Positions 1-5,640 of a stretch of 9,450 nucleotides of DNA are shown in pieces (the stretch's first letter is position 1; each line of letters begins with the position of its first letter). The stretch lies in the NCBI GenBank assembly GCA_030613765.1, contig JAUWLI010000091.1, forward strand, positions 1 through 9,450. The letters are read 5' to 3'. The notes under the pieces were generated by a model. That model saw nothing but the letters and a program-made list of their open reading frames with translations. It did not search any database and was not told the origin of the DNA. Origin of the DNA: Phycisphaerae bacterium (GTDB lineage Bacteria > Planctomycetota > Phycisphaerae > Sedimentisphaerales > SG8-4). A program made the translations under genes and the position numbers.

Positions 1-1
1 G

Positions 2-1951
2 ATGGCTGCCGCTACCGGCCGAAGCGATTGTCCAGCTATTGTAAAATCCTCCACCGACCCCAAATTCGGCGATTATCAGGCCAACGGTGTAATGGCGCTG
101 GCCAAAAAGATAAAAACAAATCCACGAAAACTTGCTGAAGAAATAATAAAGAATTTAGACGTTGACGATATTTGCCAGCCGCCGGAAGTTGCGGGGCCGG
201 GCTTTATCAATCTGCGGTTGAAATCTGTTTTTGTTGCAGACAGTTTGCTTAAAATCAACGCTGATATTGAGAACCACTTAGGCATAGAGAAAACCGTTCA
301 CCTCAAGACAATCGTTGTAGATTTTTCCTGCCCGAATATTGCAAAGCAAATGCACGTCGGTCATCTTCGAAGCACGATTATTGGCGACTGCATCTGCAGA
401 ATGCTTGAATTCCTCGGCCACAGGGTTATCCGTCAAAACCACATCGGCGACTGGGGAACACAGTTTGGAACTGTCATCCTCGGGCTATGGCACGTCTGCA
501 TGGCGAGCAAGCACGGAGATCCTCCGTACTTCAAAGTTGAACTCGGTGAACTCCGAAGCATAGACCGCCTTAGAGACCTTTCCCAACGGATACGCGATCG
601 GCACGAGAGAGACTGGCGAGAAGACTCAAAGGACATGACAGGAGATGGCAAGAAGGTCTTTGAACCCTTTCTTGAGAGCCTCGATAAATCCAGAATGACG
701 GACCTGTGGGAGCAGAGCCTGCTTGCCTATCAATATGTGAACGTCTTAGAAGACTCCGTGGGTGGACTGGACTTGACAATCCCCACGCTTCAGGCTGGAA
801 CGATACAGTATGAGGCTCTATCGCGTCACGTAACAACGATGGTGCAGAAAGGCGGAGAGAAAAACTTGCAGGAAGAGAACGCTTGGCGCCTTTGGAGAGA
901 GGTAACGTTGGATCACTGCGATGAGTTTTATCGAAGACTCGGTGTTACCTTAAAGAGGGGGGATGTTCGGGGTGAGAGCGAATACAGAGATGAATTGCCT
1001 GGTGTTGTTGAAGATTTGCAAAAACAGGATTTGGCCAAAGAATCCGAAGGTGCAGTGTGTGTATTTCCGGAAGGATTTAAGAATAAGGAAGGTGAGCCGC
1101 TGCCGTTTATTATCCAGAAAAGTGACGGGGCTTATCTCTATGCGACGACGGATTTGGCGGCTATTCGATATCGGATAAATGAGCTAAAGGCAGATAAAAT
1201 AGTCTATGTAACCGACGCACGGCAGAAGCTGCATTTCGAGATGCTTTTTGCTGTTGCGAAGATGGCAGGATGGGTCAGTGATGATATTGAGCTTTCGCAT
1301 GTGATGTTCGGCAGTGTGCTTGGTGAAGATGGCAAACCATTAAAAACACGCTCAGGCGAAAATGTAAAGCTGAAAGAGCTGCTCGAAGAGGCGGTGGAGC
1401 GGGCAAGGGCGGTTGTCGAAGAAAAAAATCCGGAGCTTGACGAAGAGAAGAAAGCAGAGATTGCACAAGCCGTTGGAATTGGGGCCGTCAAGTATGCGGA
1501 CTACTCCAATAACCGGACAAGTGATTATGTCTTTAGCTTTGATAAGATGTTATCGATGGACGGCAATACCGCTCCCTATATGCAGTATGCCTACGCCCGG
1601 ATAAAATCGATTGAGCGAAAAGCGCAGACCAAAGATGTGGATGTTGAGACTGAGTTGAAAGGACTGAAGAAGTTAAATTTGACTGAGCCGGCGGAACTGG
1701 ATTTGGCAAAATACCTTATTCGTTATGGCGAAGGGATAGAAGCTGCTGTTTCTGACTACAGGCCGAATTACCTGACCAGTTATCTGTACGAATTGGCACA
1801 GAAATTCAGTGCGTTTTATACAAACTGTCCGGTATTGGATGCGGGGCCGGATAAGAGACCTACGAGATTGCTGCTTTGTGATTTAACCGCAGAAACTATC
1901 AAACACGGCTTGAGTGAACTTTTGGGCATCGAAGTTGTCGAGCAAATGTAA
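2..1951 (+). CDS. argS: Arginyl-tRNA synthetase, 5'-truncated by window edge
   Basis: Class I aminoacyl-tRNA synthetase that charges tRNA-Arg with arginine in the cytoplasm. The frame is open from the left edge, and the N-terminal tRNA-binding (Add-1) domain begins in mid-motif (DPKFGDYQAN at visible residues 19-28), so some N-terminal residues probably lie outside the window and the ATG at base 2 is probably internal. The HIGH motif is HVGHLRST (118-125), followed by GDWGTQFG (149-156). The KMSKS-equivalent loop is GKPLKTRSGENVKL (444-457), the degenerate form normal for ArgS. The C-terminal DALR anticodon-binding domain (about 515-649) ends in LLGIEVVEQM, close to the usual family ending. 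Between GDWGTQFG and ALGV-equivalent RRLGV (311-315) the spacing is roughly 70-80 residues longer than I expect for a typical ArgS, suggesting an insertion around 170-290. No frameshift is seen. Transcription appears to run towards yjbQ. Confidence 0.97.
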   Translation: MAAATGRSDCPAIVKSSTDPKFGDYQANGVMALAKKIKTNPRKLAEEIIKNLDVDDICQPPEVAGPGFINLRLKSVFVADSLLKINADIENHLGIEKTVHLKTIVVDFSCPNIAKQMHVGHLRSTIIGDCICRMLEFLGHRVIRQNHIGDWGTQFGTVILGLWHVCMASKHGDPPYFKVELGELRSIDRLRDLSQRIRDRHERDWREDSKDMTGDGKKVFEPFLESLDKSRMTDLWEQSLLAYQYVNVLEDSVGGLDLTIPTLQAGTIQYEALSRHVTTMVQKGGEKNLQEENAWRLWREVTLDHCDEFYRRLGVTLKRGDVRGESEYRDELPGVVEDLQKQDLAKESEGAVCVFPEGFKNKEGEPLPFIIQKSDGAYLYATTDLAAIRYRINELKADKIVYVTDARQKLHFEMLFAVAKMAGWVSDDIELSHVMFGSVLGEDGKPLKTRSGENVKLKELLEEAVERARAVVEEKNPELDEEKKAEIAQAVGIGAVKYADYSNNRTSDYVFSFDKMLSMDGNTAPYMQYAYARIKSIERKAQTKDVDVETELKGLKKLNLTEPAELDLAKYLIRYGEGIEAAVSDYRPNYLTSYLYELAQKFSAFYTNCPVLDAGPDKRPTRLLLCDLTAETIKHGLSELLGIEVVEQM

Positions 1952-1952
1952 G

Positions 1953-2016
1953 CCCCGTTAGAAACTCAATAAAGAAAGGTTTCTACAGGGGTGAATAAAT
2001 GAAGTTTCTAACGGGG
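1953..2016. repeat. Palindromic repeat element with 14-base perfect arms and a third degenerate copy
   Basis: The left arm CCCCGTTAGAAACT (1953-1966) is the exact reverse complement of the right arm AGTTTCTAACGGGG (2003-2016), with 36 bases between. Inside lies a degenerate copy of the right arm, GGTTTCTACAGGGG (1979-1992), which could pair with the left arm instead, so two mutually exclusive hairpins are possible. The element starts one base after the argS stop codon and ends four bases before the yjbQ Shine-Dalgarno. It is not a good intrinsic terminator because no T-tract follows. It resembles a dispersed REP/MITE-type palindrome, but only one copy is in the window, so mobility is inferred. 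Confidence 0.7.
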
Positions 2017-2020
2017 TAAG

Positions 2021-2026
2021 AGGTGG
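2021..2026 (+). promoter_or_regulatory. Ribosome binding site of yjbQ (decides the start)
   Basis: AGGTGG lies five bases before ATG 2032. An in-frame GTG at 2023 overlaps this site and has no ribosome binding site of its own at the right distance, so ATG 2032 is preferred. Confidence 0.7.
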
Positions 2027-2031
2027 TAATA

Positions 2032-2442
2032 ATGGAAATCGTTGAAAAAGATTTTCGCATAAGCAGTAAACATCGTAACCAGATGATTGACATCACAGGC
2101 CAGGTCAGTTCACTTGTAGCGCAATCGGGTATTACTAATGGCGATGTAATAGTCTATTGTCCTCATACGACAGCGGCAATTACCATAAACGAAAACGCTG
2201 ACCCTTCTGTTTCTCACGATATACTTTTGACCCTTGAGGAATTGGTGCCTCATCATCGTCCGGGCTATCGACATTCCGAAGGCAATTCCGATGCACACTG
2301 CAAAAGCTCTATGATCGGGTGCAGCAGACAAATCCCGATAAAGGACAAGTCTCTGGTTCTTGGCACCTGGCAGGGCATTTTTTTCTGCGAATTCGACGGC
2401 CCCCGCAACAGAAGGGCGATAGTCCAAATCCGCGGAGAATGA
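2032..2442 (+). CDS. yjbQ: YjbQ / UPF0047 family protein (secondary thiamine-phosphate synthase)
   Basis: A 136-residue single-domain protein of the YjbQ (UPF0047) family. Some members are annotated as secondary thiamine-phosphate synthases because they can replace ThiE weakly; the physiological role of most is unproven. Family hallmarks are all present: CPHTTAAITINENADP (43-58), the DI-LTLEELVP segment (63-73), HSEGNSDAHCKSSMIG (81-96) and LGTWQGIFFCEFDGPRNR (110-127). The length matches the family. Position 90 is Cys where the E. coli protein has Ile (HIKSS), probably a neutral change. The start is ATG 2032 with AGGTGG five bases upstream. The gene follows argS by 80 bases, with the palindromic repeat filling most of that space, so co-transcription with argS is possible but would have to pass through the hairpin. 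No thiamine genes are nearby. Confidence 0.95.
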   Translation: MEIVEKDFRISSKHRNQMIDITGQVSSLVAQSGITNGDVIVYCPHTTAAITINENADPSVSHDILLTLEELVPHHRPGYRHSEGNSDAHCKSSMIGCSRQIPIKDKSLVLGTWQGIFFCEFDGPRNRRAIVQIRGE

Positions 2443-2503
2443 AGGACTTAAGCAGGGATAGGCAGCCAACTATTGTGGCCAAGGCGGTTTAACGTGTGTG
2501 TAT

Positions 2504-2563
2504 AAAAAAGGCGAGACGGTGGAACCGGCTGGGGGGGAAACCGGTGTGCCACACTGCCTCGCC
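2504..2563 (-). terminator. Intrinsic terminator of the predicted minus-strand RNA
   Basis: On the minus strand GGCGAG (2563-2558) pairs with CTCGCC (2515-2510). The stem continues through a G-U pair, a C-G pair, one A-C mismatch and GTG/CAC, then an inner stem ACCGG (2545-2541) with CCGGT (2528-2524). Six T follow directly (2509-2504). The plus strand has no T-tract after the same stem, which fixes the direction. A rival hairpin GCCTC-GGC-GAGGC (minus, about 2568-2556) would use part of the 5' arm and could act as an antiterminator. Confidence 0.6.
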
Positions 2564-2700
2564 GAGGCTCATAAGCTGCTCGAAGCAGCACTATTTCCTT
2601 AATTCAAAGACAACGCAGATTAACTACCACTTTTGGATACGGTTGTCAAATAAAAAAAAAGAATTTCTTAGAGGAGAATATTCCCCTACGTTTTCTCTAC
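2504..2700 (-). ncRNA. Predicted small RNA, about 197 nt, with C7 loop in its terminator hairpin
   Basis: Not matched to any RNA family I can recognise; SRP RNA, tmRNA, RNase P and 6S signatures were looked for and not found. Read on the minus strand, a sigma70-like promoter (TTGCAT, 17-base spacer, TATATT) predicts a start near 2700. The predicted transcript then contains: a hairpin GGGGAAT/ATTCTCC (about 2686-2673); a U9 run (2660-2652); stem GACAAC/GTTGTC (2647-2642 with 2614-2609); stem GCTGCT-TCG-AGCAGC (2589-2575); and a terminal hairpin with U6 (2563-2504). The terminal hairpin has an inner stem ACCGG/CCGGT closing a 12-base loop that contains seven C in a row. Promoter, consecutive stems and terminator agree on one strand, which is the main support. 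No convincing ORF is seen in it. If the U9 run terminates transcription, a shorter RNA of about 50 nt would also form. Confidence 0.5.
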
Positions 2701-2706
2701 CCCCCT

Positions 2707-2735
2707 AATATACCAGCTAAGACGATAAAATGCAA
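2707..2735 (-). promoter_or_regulatory. Sigma70-type promoter for the predicted minus-strand RNA
   Basis: On the minus strand the -35 box is TTGCAT (2735-2730), the spacer is exactly 17 bases, and the -10 box is TATATT (2712-2707), preceded by TG one base away (extended -10). The DNA upstream of the -35 is a run of A-tracts on this strand (2764-2748), as in an UP element. The start would fall in or just after a run of six G (2705-2700). Confidence 0.55.
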
Positions 2736-2807
2736 GTCAAAAATGCCTTTTTTTTTGTTTTTTTGCCTCATTGTGCTATCTATGTGGAAATCATAATATC
2801 AAGCGAC
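2736..2807. other. AT-rich spacer between divergent promoters
   Basis: Contains T9-G-T7 on the plus strand (2748-2764), best explained as upstream A-tracts of the minus-strand promoter. No gene is seen here. Confidence 0.4.
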
Positions 2808-2836
2808 TTGAATATTTATGCTTATTGGCGTAGATT
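2808..2836 (+). promoter_or_regulatory. Candidate sigma70-type promoter upstream of yggS
   Basis: TTGAAT (2808-2813), a 17-base spacer and TAGATT (2831-2836) match the consensus at four of six positions in each box. The predicted start is near 2843, giving a leader of about 130 bases before yggS. It would be divergent from the minus-strand RNA promoter. Confidence 0.35.
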
Positions 2837-2880
2837 ATAGCCAAGTAGGTCGAAAAGTGTGTATTTATGAGGACTTTTTG

Positions 2881-2952
2881 ATGGCAAAAACAACCAAGGA
2901 CCGATATCTTAAACGTGCTTTTTTTGGGTGGATAGGATATCTTAAATTTTGA
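2881..2952 (+). CDS. Possible 23-residue small ORF upstream of yggS
   Basis: ATG 2881 to TGA 2950-2952 encodes 23 residues, basic and aromatic, containing DRYLKRAFFGW followed by IGYLKF. GAGG (2869-2872) lies eight bases before the ATG. An 11-base direct repeat GATATCTTAAA (2903-2913 and 2936-2946) lies in the same codon phase and gives the repeated YLK. The ORF ends 18 bases before yggS. I know no family for it. It could be a leader peptide, a small protein, or chance; only the ribosome binding site and the in-phase repeat support it. Confidence 0.25.
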   Translation: MAKTTKDRYLKRAFFGWIGYLKF

Positions 2953-2970
2953 ATTCTCGACCAGTCTTTT

Positions 2971-3696
2971 ATGACAAAAATCTCTGAAAGAATAGGAAGT
3001 GTAAAAGGCGCCATTAGCTCTGCTTGTGCGCGTGTGGGAAGGGACGTCAGTGAGATTAAACTTGTCGTTGTAACCAAATCCGCCACTATTGAGGCCATAC
3101 AAGAAGTTATTCGTCTGGGCTTTACCGATCTCGGTGAAAACCGCGTTCAGCAATTAAAGAAAGTTTCCGCTCAGATATCTGAATTCTTTTTAGAGAAAGG
3201 AAATGATGATTCGGCTCTGCCGGAAAAAGTCAATTGGCATATGGTTGGCCATCTGCAGCGTAATAAGGTCAGCCAGGTTTTGCCGACAGTTTCTCTGATA
3301 CATTCGGTTGATACACTTAGGCTGGCGGAAGAGATAAACGCTTTAGCGGCAAAGCTAAACTTGTGTCCTAAAATACTTATGCAGGTTAATATCTCAAACG
3401 AGCCACAAAAATATGGTGTTCCGGTGGGGGCGACAACGCATCTGGCAGAGCAGATAGAGACCCTGCCGAATCTAAAACTGATTGGTCTGATGACAATGGC
3501 ACCGTTGACGCACAATAAAGATGTAATTCGGGCTTGTTTTGTTCGGGCAAGAGAGTTATTTGTTGAGATGCGCGGTGAAAGAATTGTCGGCCCACAGTTT
3601 ACTGAGCTAAGTATGGGTATGAGCTCGGACTACGAAGTTGCGGTTGAGGAGGGCGCAACCATCCTTCGCATCGGCTCGGCAATATTCGCCGGCTAA
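2971..3696 (+). CDS. yggS: YggS/PLPBP family PLP homeostasis protein
   Basis: A 241-residue cytoplasmic protein of the YggS/PROSC family, a fold-type III PLP-binding barrel with no known enzymatic activity that helps keep vitamin B6 and amino/keto acid pools balanced. The PLP lysine is K36 in LVVVTKSAT (31-39). Other family blocks are GENRVQ (55-60), NWHMVGHLQRNKV (88-100), SLIHSVD (108-114), QVNISNEPQKYG (138-149), GLMTMAP (172-178) and LSMGMSSDYEVAVEEGATILRIGSAIFAG (213-241), the last binding the PLP phosphate. A loop of about ten residues (72-85) appears longer than usual. The start is ATG 2971: an in-frame stop at 2950 rules out an upstream start, and no clear Shine-Dalgarno precedes it, which is a mild oddity. 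No cell-division or sep genes, common neighbours of yggS, are seen. Confidence 0.95.
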   Translation: MTKISERIGSVKGAISSACARVGRDVSEIKLVVVTKSATIEAIQEVIRLGFTDLGENRVQQLKKVSAQISEFFLEKGNDDSALPEKVNWHMVGHLQRNKVSQVLPTVSLIHSVDTLRLAEEINALAAKLNLCPKILMQVNISNEPQKYGVPVGATTHLAEQIETLPNLKLIGLMTMAPLTHNKDVIRACFVRARELFVEMRGERIVGPQFTELSMGMSSDYEVAVEEGATILRIGSAIFAG

Positions 3697-3737
3697 GCGC
3701 GGCTTTGAGCCAGGTAAATACCGGGGGGAATCACCAG

Positions 3738-3839
3738 GAATACTTAAAAAAGTATAATTCTGCAAATATTCAATTTGCATGGGTGCAAGCCCACAATTTG
3801 TGCCAGCAGATCTTCGAAGACAGTGCGAAGATCACAAAT
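3738..3839 (+). ncRNA. Hairpin-rich region after yggS (structured 3' UTR or small RNA)
   Basis: Four stems follow one another with almost no linker. They are ATACTT-AAAA-AAGTAT (3740-3755); TGCAAAT-ATTCA-ATTTGCA (3761-3779); TGGG/CCCA (3780-3793); and a long stem in which ATTTGT (3796-3801) pairs with ACAAAT (3834-3839) and GATCTTCG (3809-3816) with CGAAGATC (3826-3833), leaving a 7-base bulge on the 5' side. The ATTTG/CAAAT arms of stems 2 and 4 could exchange partners. A terminator follows at 3886-3916. No known riboswitch motif is recognised. It could be the yggS 3' UTR, a free RNA, or a leader for the phosphatase gene. Confidence 0.4.
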
Positions 3840-3885
3840 CTTACAGGAGCAGAAAAAAACCGGAAAAAAGCAAAGTACCTCTCCT

Positions 3886-3916
3886 AACTGGTCGAAACTA
3901 TCTATACCAGTTTTTT
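3886..3916 (+). terminator. Intrinsic terminator after the hairpin region
   Basis: AACTGGT (3886-3892) pairs with ACCAGTT (3906-3912), with a 13-base loop and six T at 3911-3916. It lies 190 bases after the yggS stop and just before the promoter elements of the next gene, so it separates the two transcription units. A second ACCAG follows at 3917-3921. Confidence 0.6.
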
Positions 3917-3941
3917 ACCAGAACAGGGATTGAGTGAGTCC

Positions 3942-3961
3942 TATAATACGACTGTAGAGGG
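3942..3961 (+). promoter_or_regulatory. Candidate -10 box and ribosome binding site of the phosphatase gene
   Basis: A perfect TATAAT (3942-3947) lies between the terminator and the gene. No good -35 box is found 16-18 bases upstream, so the promoter may need an activator or another sigma factor. GAGGG (3957-3961) lies eight bases before ATG 3970, so the leader would be very short. Confidence 0.4.
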
Positions 3962-3969
3962 CAAATAAA

Positions 3970-5244
3970 ATGGAAAAAGCAGAACTCCTAAGTACGATTG
4001 AATTGCCAAAAAGCTTCACAGATATTCTGTATCTGACGAATCATAACCAGATACCATCTGAAATAAAGCGACTTTTGAGGCAGAGGAAGCTTTCTTATCG
4101 CATTCTCCCAATAGACAAGTTTTCCACGGTACGCGGTCAACTCAACACGATTGGAACAGTGGTTATCGATGCAGAAGATTCTGACGCCTTGCAGCAGCAG
4201 AAATTGGCCCGAATAATCGAATCTCTCGAGATGGAAAATATTGGTGTGATTTTGCTCACTGAGCGGATGGAAATGCCGGTAAAAAGTTTTTCCTTATCAC
4301 CCGCAAAGAGCAGTTTCACAATGAACGGCACAACCGAGGCGGTTTCCATTGATGATCTGTGGGTCAGAGTCAGCGTTAATCTTGCATACCGTAAAAAAAG
4401 TACAGGGATGGCAGTAAAGCCTGCGCTACCACCAAAGCAAGCGCAGACAATTTACAAGAATAAACTGGCGCAGCAGCTTAGTATGACAGGAGCGATGGTT
4501 GACAACCTGACTGAGCAGCTTCGTTTAGCCGGCCTTGTTCAGCAGGATTTTCTGTCGACTGAAATGCCTAATACAGACAAAATACAATGGGCCACGGTCT
4601 TCTTACCGGCCGAATGGGTCTCTGGTGATATTTACGATGTCGTGCGTCTTGACGAACAGCACATTGCTTTTTATGTAGCTGATGTAGTCGGTCACGGGAT
4701 GCCTGCCGCGCTTTTGACGATTTTTCTAAAGCAGGCTCTTGTCCTGCGTGAGACTGTCGATAATAATTACCGTATATTCTCGCCGTCGGAAGTTATGAAG
4801 AATCTCAATGTGCGGATGGCTGCGCAGAAACTCTCCGGTTACCAGTTTGCTACCTGTTGTTATTGCCTGCTGGATACAAAGACACTACAGCTAACTTTCG
4901 CTCGTGCAGGACATCCGTATCCGATTCTGATTAGGCCCGGAGAGACACCAGAGCGAATGGAGATAAGAGGCTCGCTGCTCGGCGTTTTTGGGAAATCTGA
5001 ATATCCCCAACAGACCATACAGCTTCAGCCCGGTGATAAGTTCTTGCTATATTCGGACGGAGCAGAACCTTTTATCGGTAGATTCGATGACCAAAGCGGC
5101 TTTAATTTCAGCGAGGAGTTTTCCAATATTATGAATTTGTCGATGGTTGAGATGAGGGACAAGTTTAGAGAGCTTACGCAAAGCCAGGAGATTGATCCAG
5201 CAGAATTCGACGATATTACAACCGTTGGCTTTGAAATAATGTAG
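3970..5244 (+). CDS. SpoIIE/RsbU-type PP2C serine phosphatase with receiver-like N-terminus
   Basis: A 424-residue soluble protein. The C-terminal half (about 205-424) is a SpoIIE-type PP2C phosphatase, a metal-dependent family that usually dephosphorylates anti-sigma-factor antagonists in partner-switching pathways. Metal-binding motifs are present: SGDIYD (218-223, D220), ADVVGHG (237-243, D238), YSDGAEP (361-367, D363) and FDDITTVGF (413-421, D414/D415). ARAGHPYPIL (311-320) is also typical. Residues about 15-140 look like a response-regulator receiver fold (TVVIDAED 63-70; IGVILLTER 91-99), but the acidic pair expected after the first strand is absent (DILYLTNHN 18-26), so it may be a degenerate receiver. 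A linker at 155-195 is probably helical, perhaps a coiled coil. There is no signal peptide or membrane segment. It is transcribed alone; no anti-sigma factor or STAS partner is in the window, so its target is unknown. Confidence 0.93.
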   Translation: MEKAELLSTIELPKSFTDILYLTNHNQIPSEIKRLLRQRKLSYRILPIDKFSTVRGQLNTIGTVVIDAEDSDALQQQKLARIIESLEMENIGVILLTERMEMPVKSFSLSPAKSSFTMNGTTEAVSIDDLWVRVSVNLAYRKKSTGMAVKPALPPKQAQTIYKNKLAQQLSMTGAMVDNLTEQLRLAGLVQQDFLSTEMPNTDKIQWATVFLPAEWVSGDIYDVVRLDEQHIAFYVADVVGHGMPAALLTIFLKQALVLRETVDNNYRIFSPSEVMKNLNVRMAAQKLSGYQFATCCYCLLDTKTLQLTFARAGHPYPILIRPGETPERMEIRGSLLGVFGKSEYPQQTIQLQPGDKFLLYSDGAEPFIGRFDDQSGFNFSEEFSNIMNLSMVEMRDKFRELTQSQEIDPAEFDDITTVGFEIM

Positions 5245-5568
5245 TGTTTCGCGTATGCCTAAACTCTAAACGTCTTTTTAGCTGCACATATAACTATCCT
5301 GAGCTTTTGACCGGCTTTGGATACCTCTATTAAGCTCATCAAACACGGTTTTTTAAAGCATTCCACATTGGTAGACCATTATGCACCTTCTGAGCACTGC
5401 CTGTGTGATGGTAGTTTAACAAGATTATTGCCTTTTGCCATAATAGTTACTGCTATTGAGAAACCATCGCTTTCGGGGGATATCATAAAGCTGTGACAGG
5501 TTATGATTGAATAGCAGGATTTTTACAAAATATTGCAGTTCAGTGCCTTTTTTGGGGCAAATCCTTAA
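5245..5568. other. Intergenic region with no gene recognised
   Basis: No supported ORF on either strand. It holds an inverted repeat GAGCTT/AAGCTC (5301-5306 and 5332-5337) and a TTGACC box (5307-5312) with a weak TATTAA at a short 15-base spacing (5328-5333). The six T at 5350-5355 do not follow a stable stem. No clear terminator is seen for the phosphatase gene. Confidence 0.4.
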
Positions 5569-5577
5569 TGTTATAAC
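5569..5577 (+). promoter_or_regulatory. Candidate extended -10 promoter for accB-accC
   Basis: TGTTATAAC gives a TG-n-TATAAC extended -10 element. The -35 region is only a T-run and is weak. The predicted start is near 5584, giving a leader of about 125 bases that carries the tandem hairpins. Confidence 0.35.
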
Positions 5578-5640
5578 GGAGCCAGAGGGTCCCCAGAAAT
5601 TGGTTGCAATACCCCCTTTTGCGGTTATACTTAACACAAA

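Noticed and set aside
447..457. Apparent loss of the KMSKS motif in ArgS
   Set aside because: KTRSG-type loops are the normal form in many ArgS enzymes, so it is not a defect.
2023..2031. GTG start for yjbQ
   Set aside because: It overlaps the AGGTGG that serves as Shine-Dalgarno for ATG 2032.
2504..2700. SRP RNA, tmRNA, RNase P RNA or 6S RNA
   Set aside because: The SRP GGAAG/AGCAG core, tmRNA tag and tRNA-like end, RNase P conserved regions and a 5'-3' closing stem as in 6S were looked for and not seen; a covariance search would be decisive.
2496..2708. 70-codon plus-strand ORF in the yjbQ-yggS gap
   Set aside because: No ribosome binding site, low-complexity translation, and it lies on the predicted minus-strand RNA gene.
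2834..2839. Perfect TATAAT on the minus strand
   Set aside because: No -35 box at a usable distance and no extended -10; the better minus-strand promoter is at 2735-2707.
2791..3153. 120-codon minus-strand ORF over the yggS start
   Set aside because: Overlaps the clearly coding start of yggS, and has no family motif.
3705..3887. 60-codon ORF from TTG between yggS and the phosphatase gene
   Set aside because: TTG start, no ribosome binding site, no family resemblance, and it lies over consecutive perfect hairpins that better explain the sequence.
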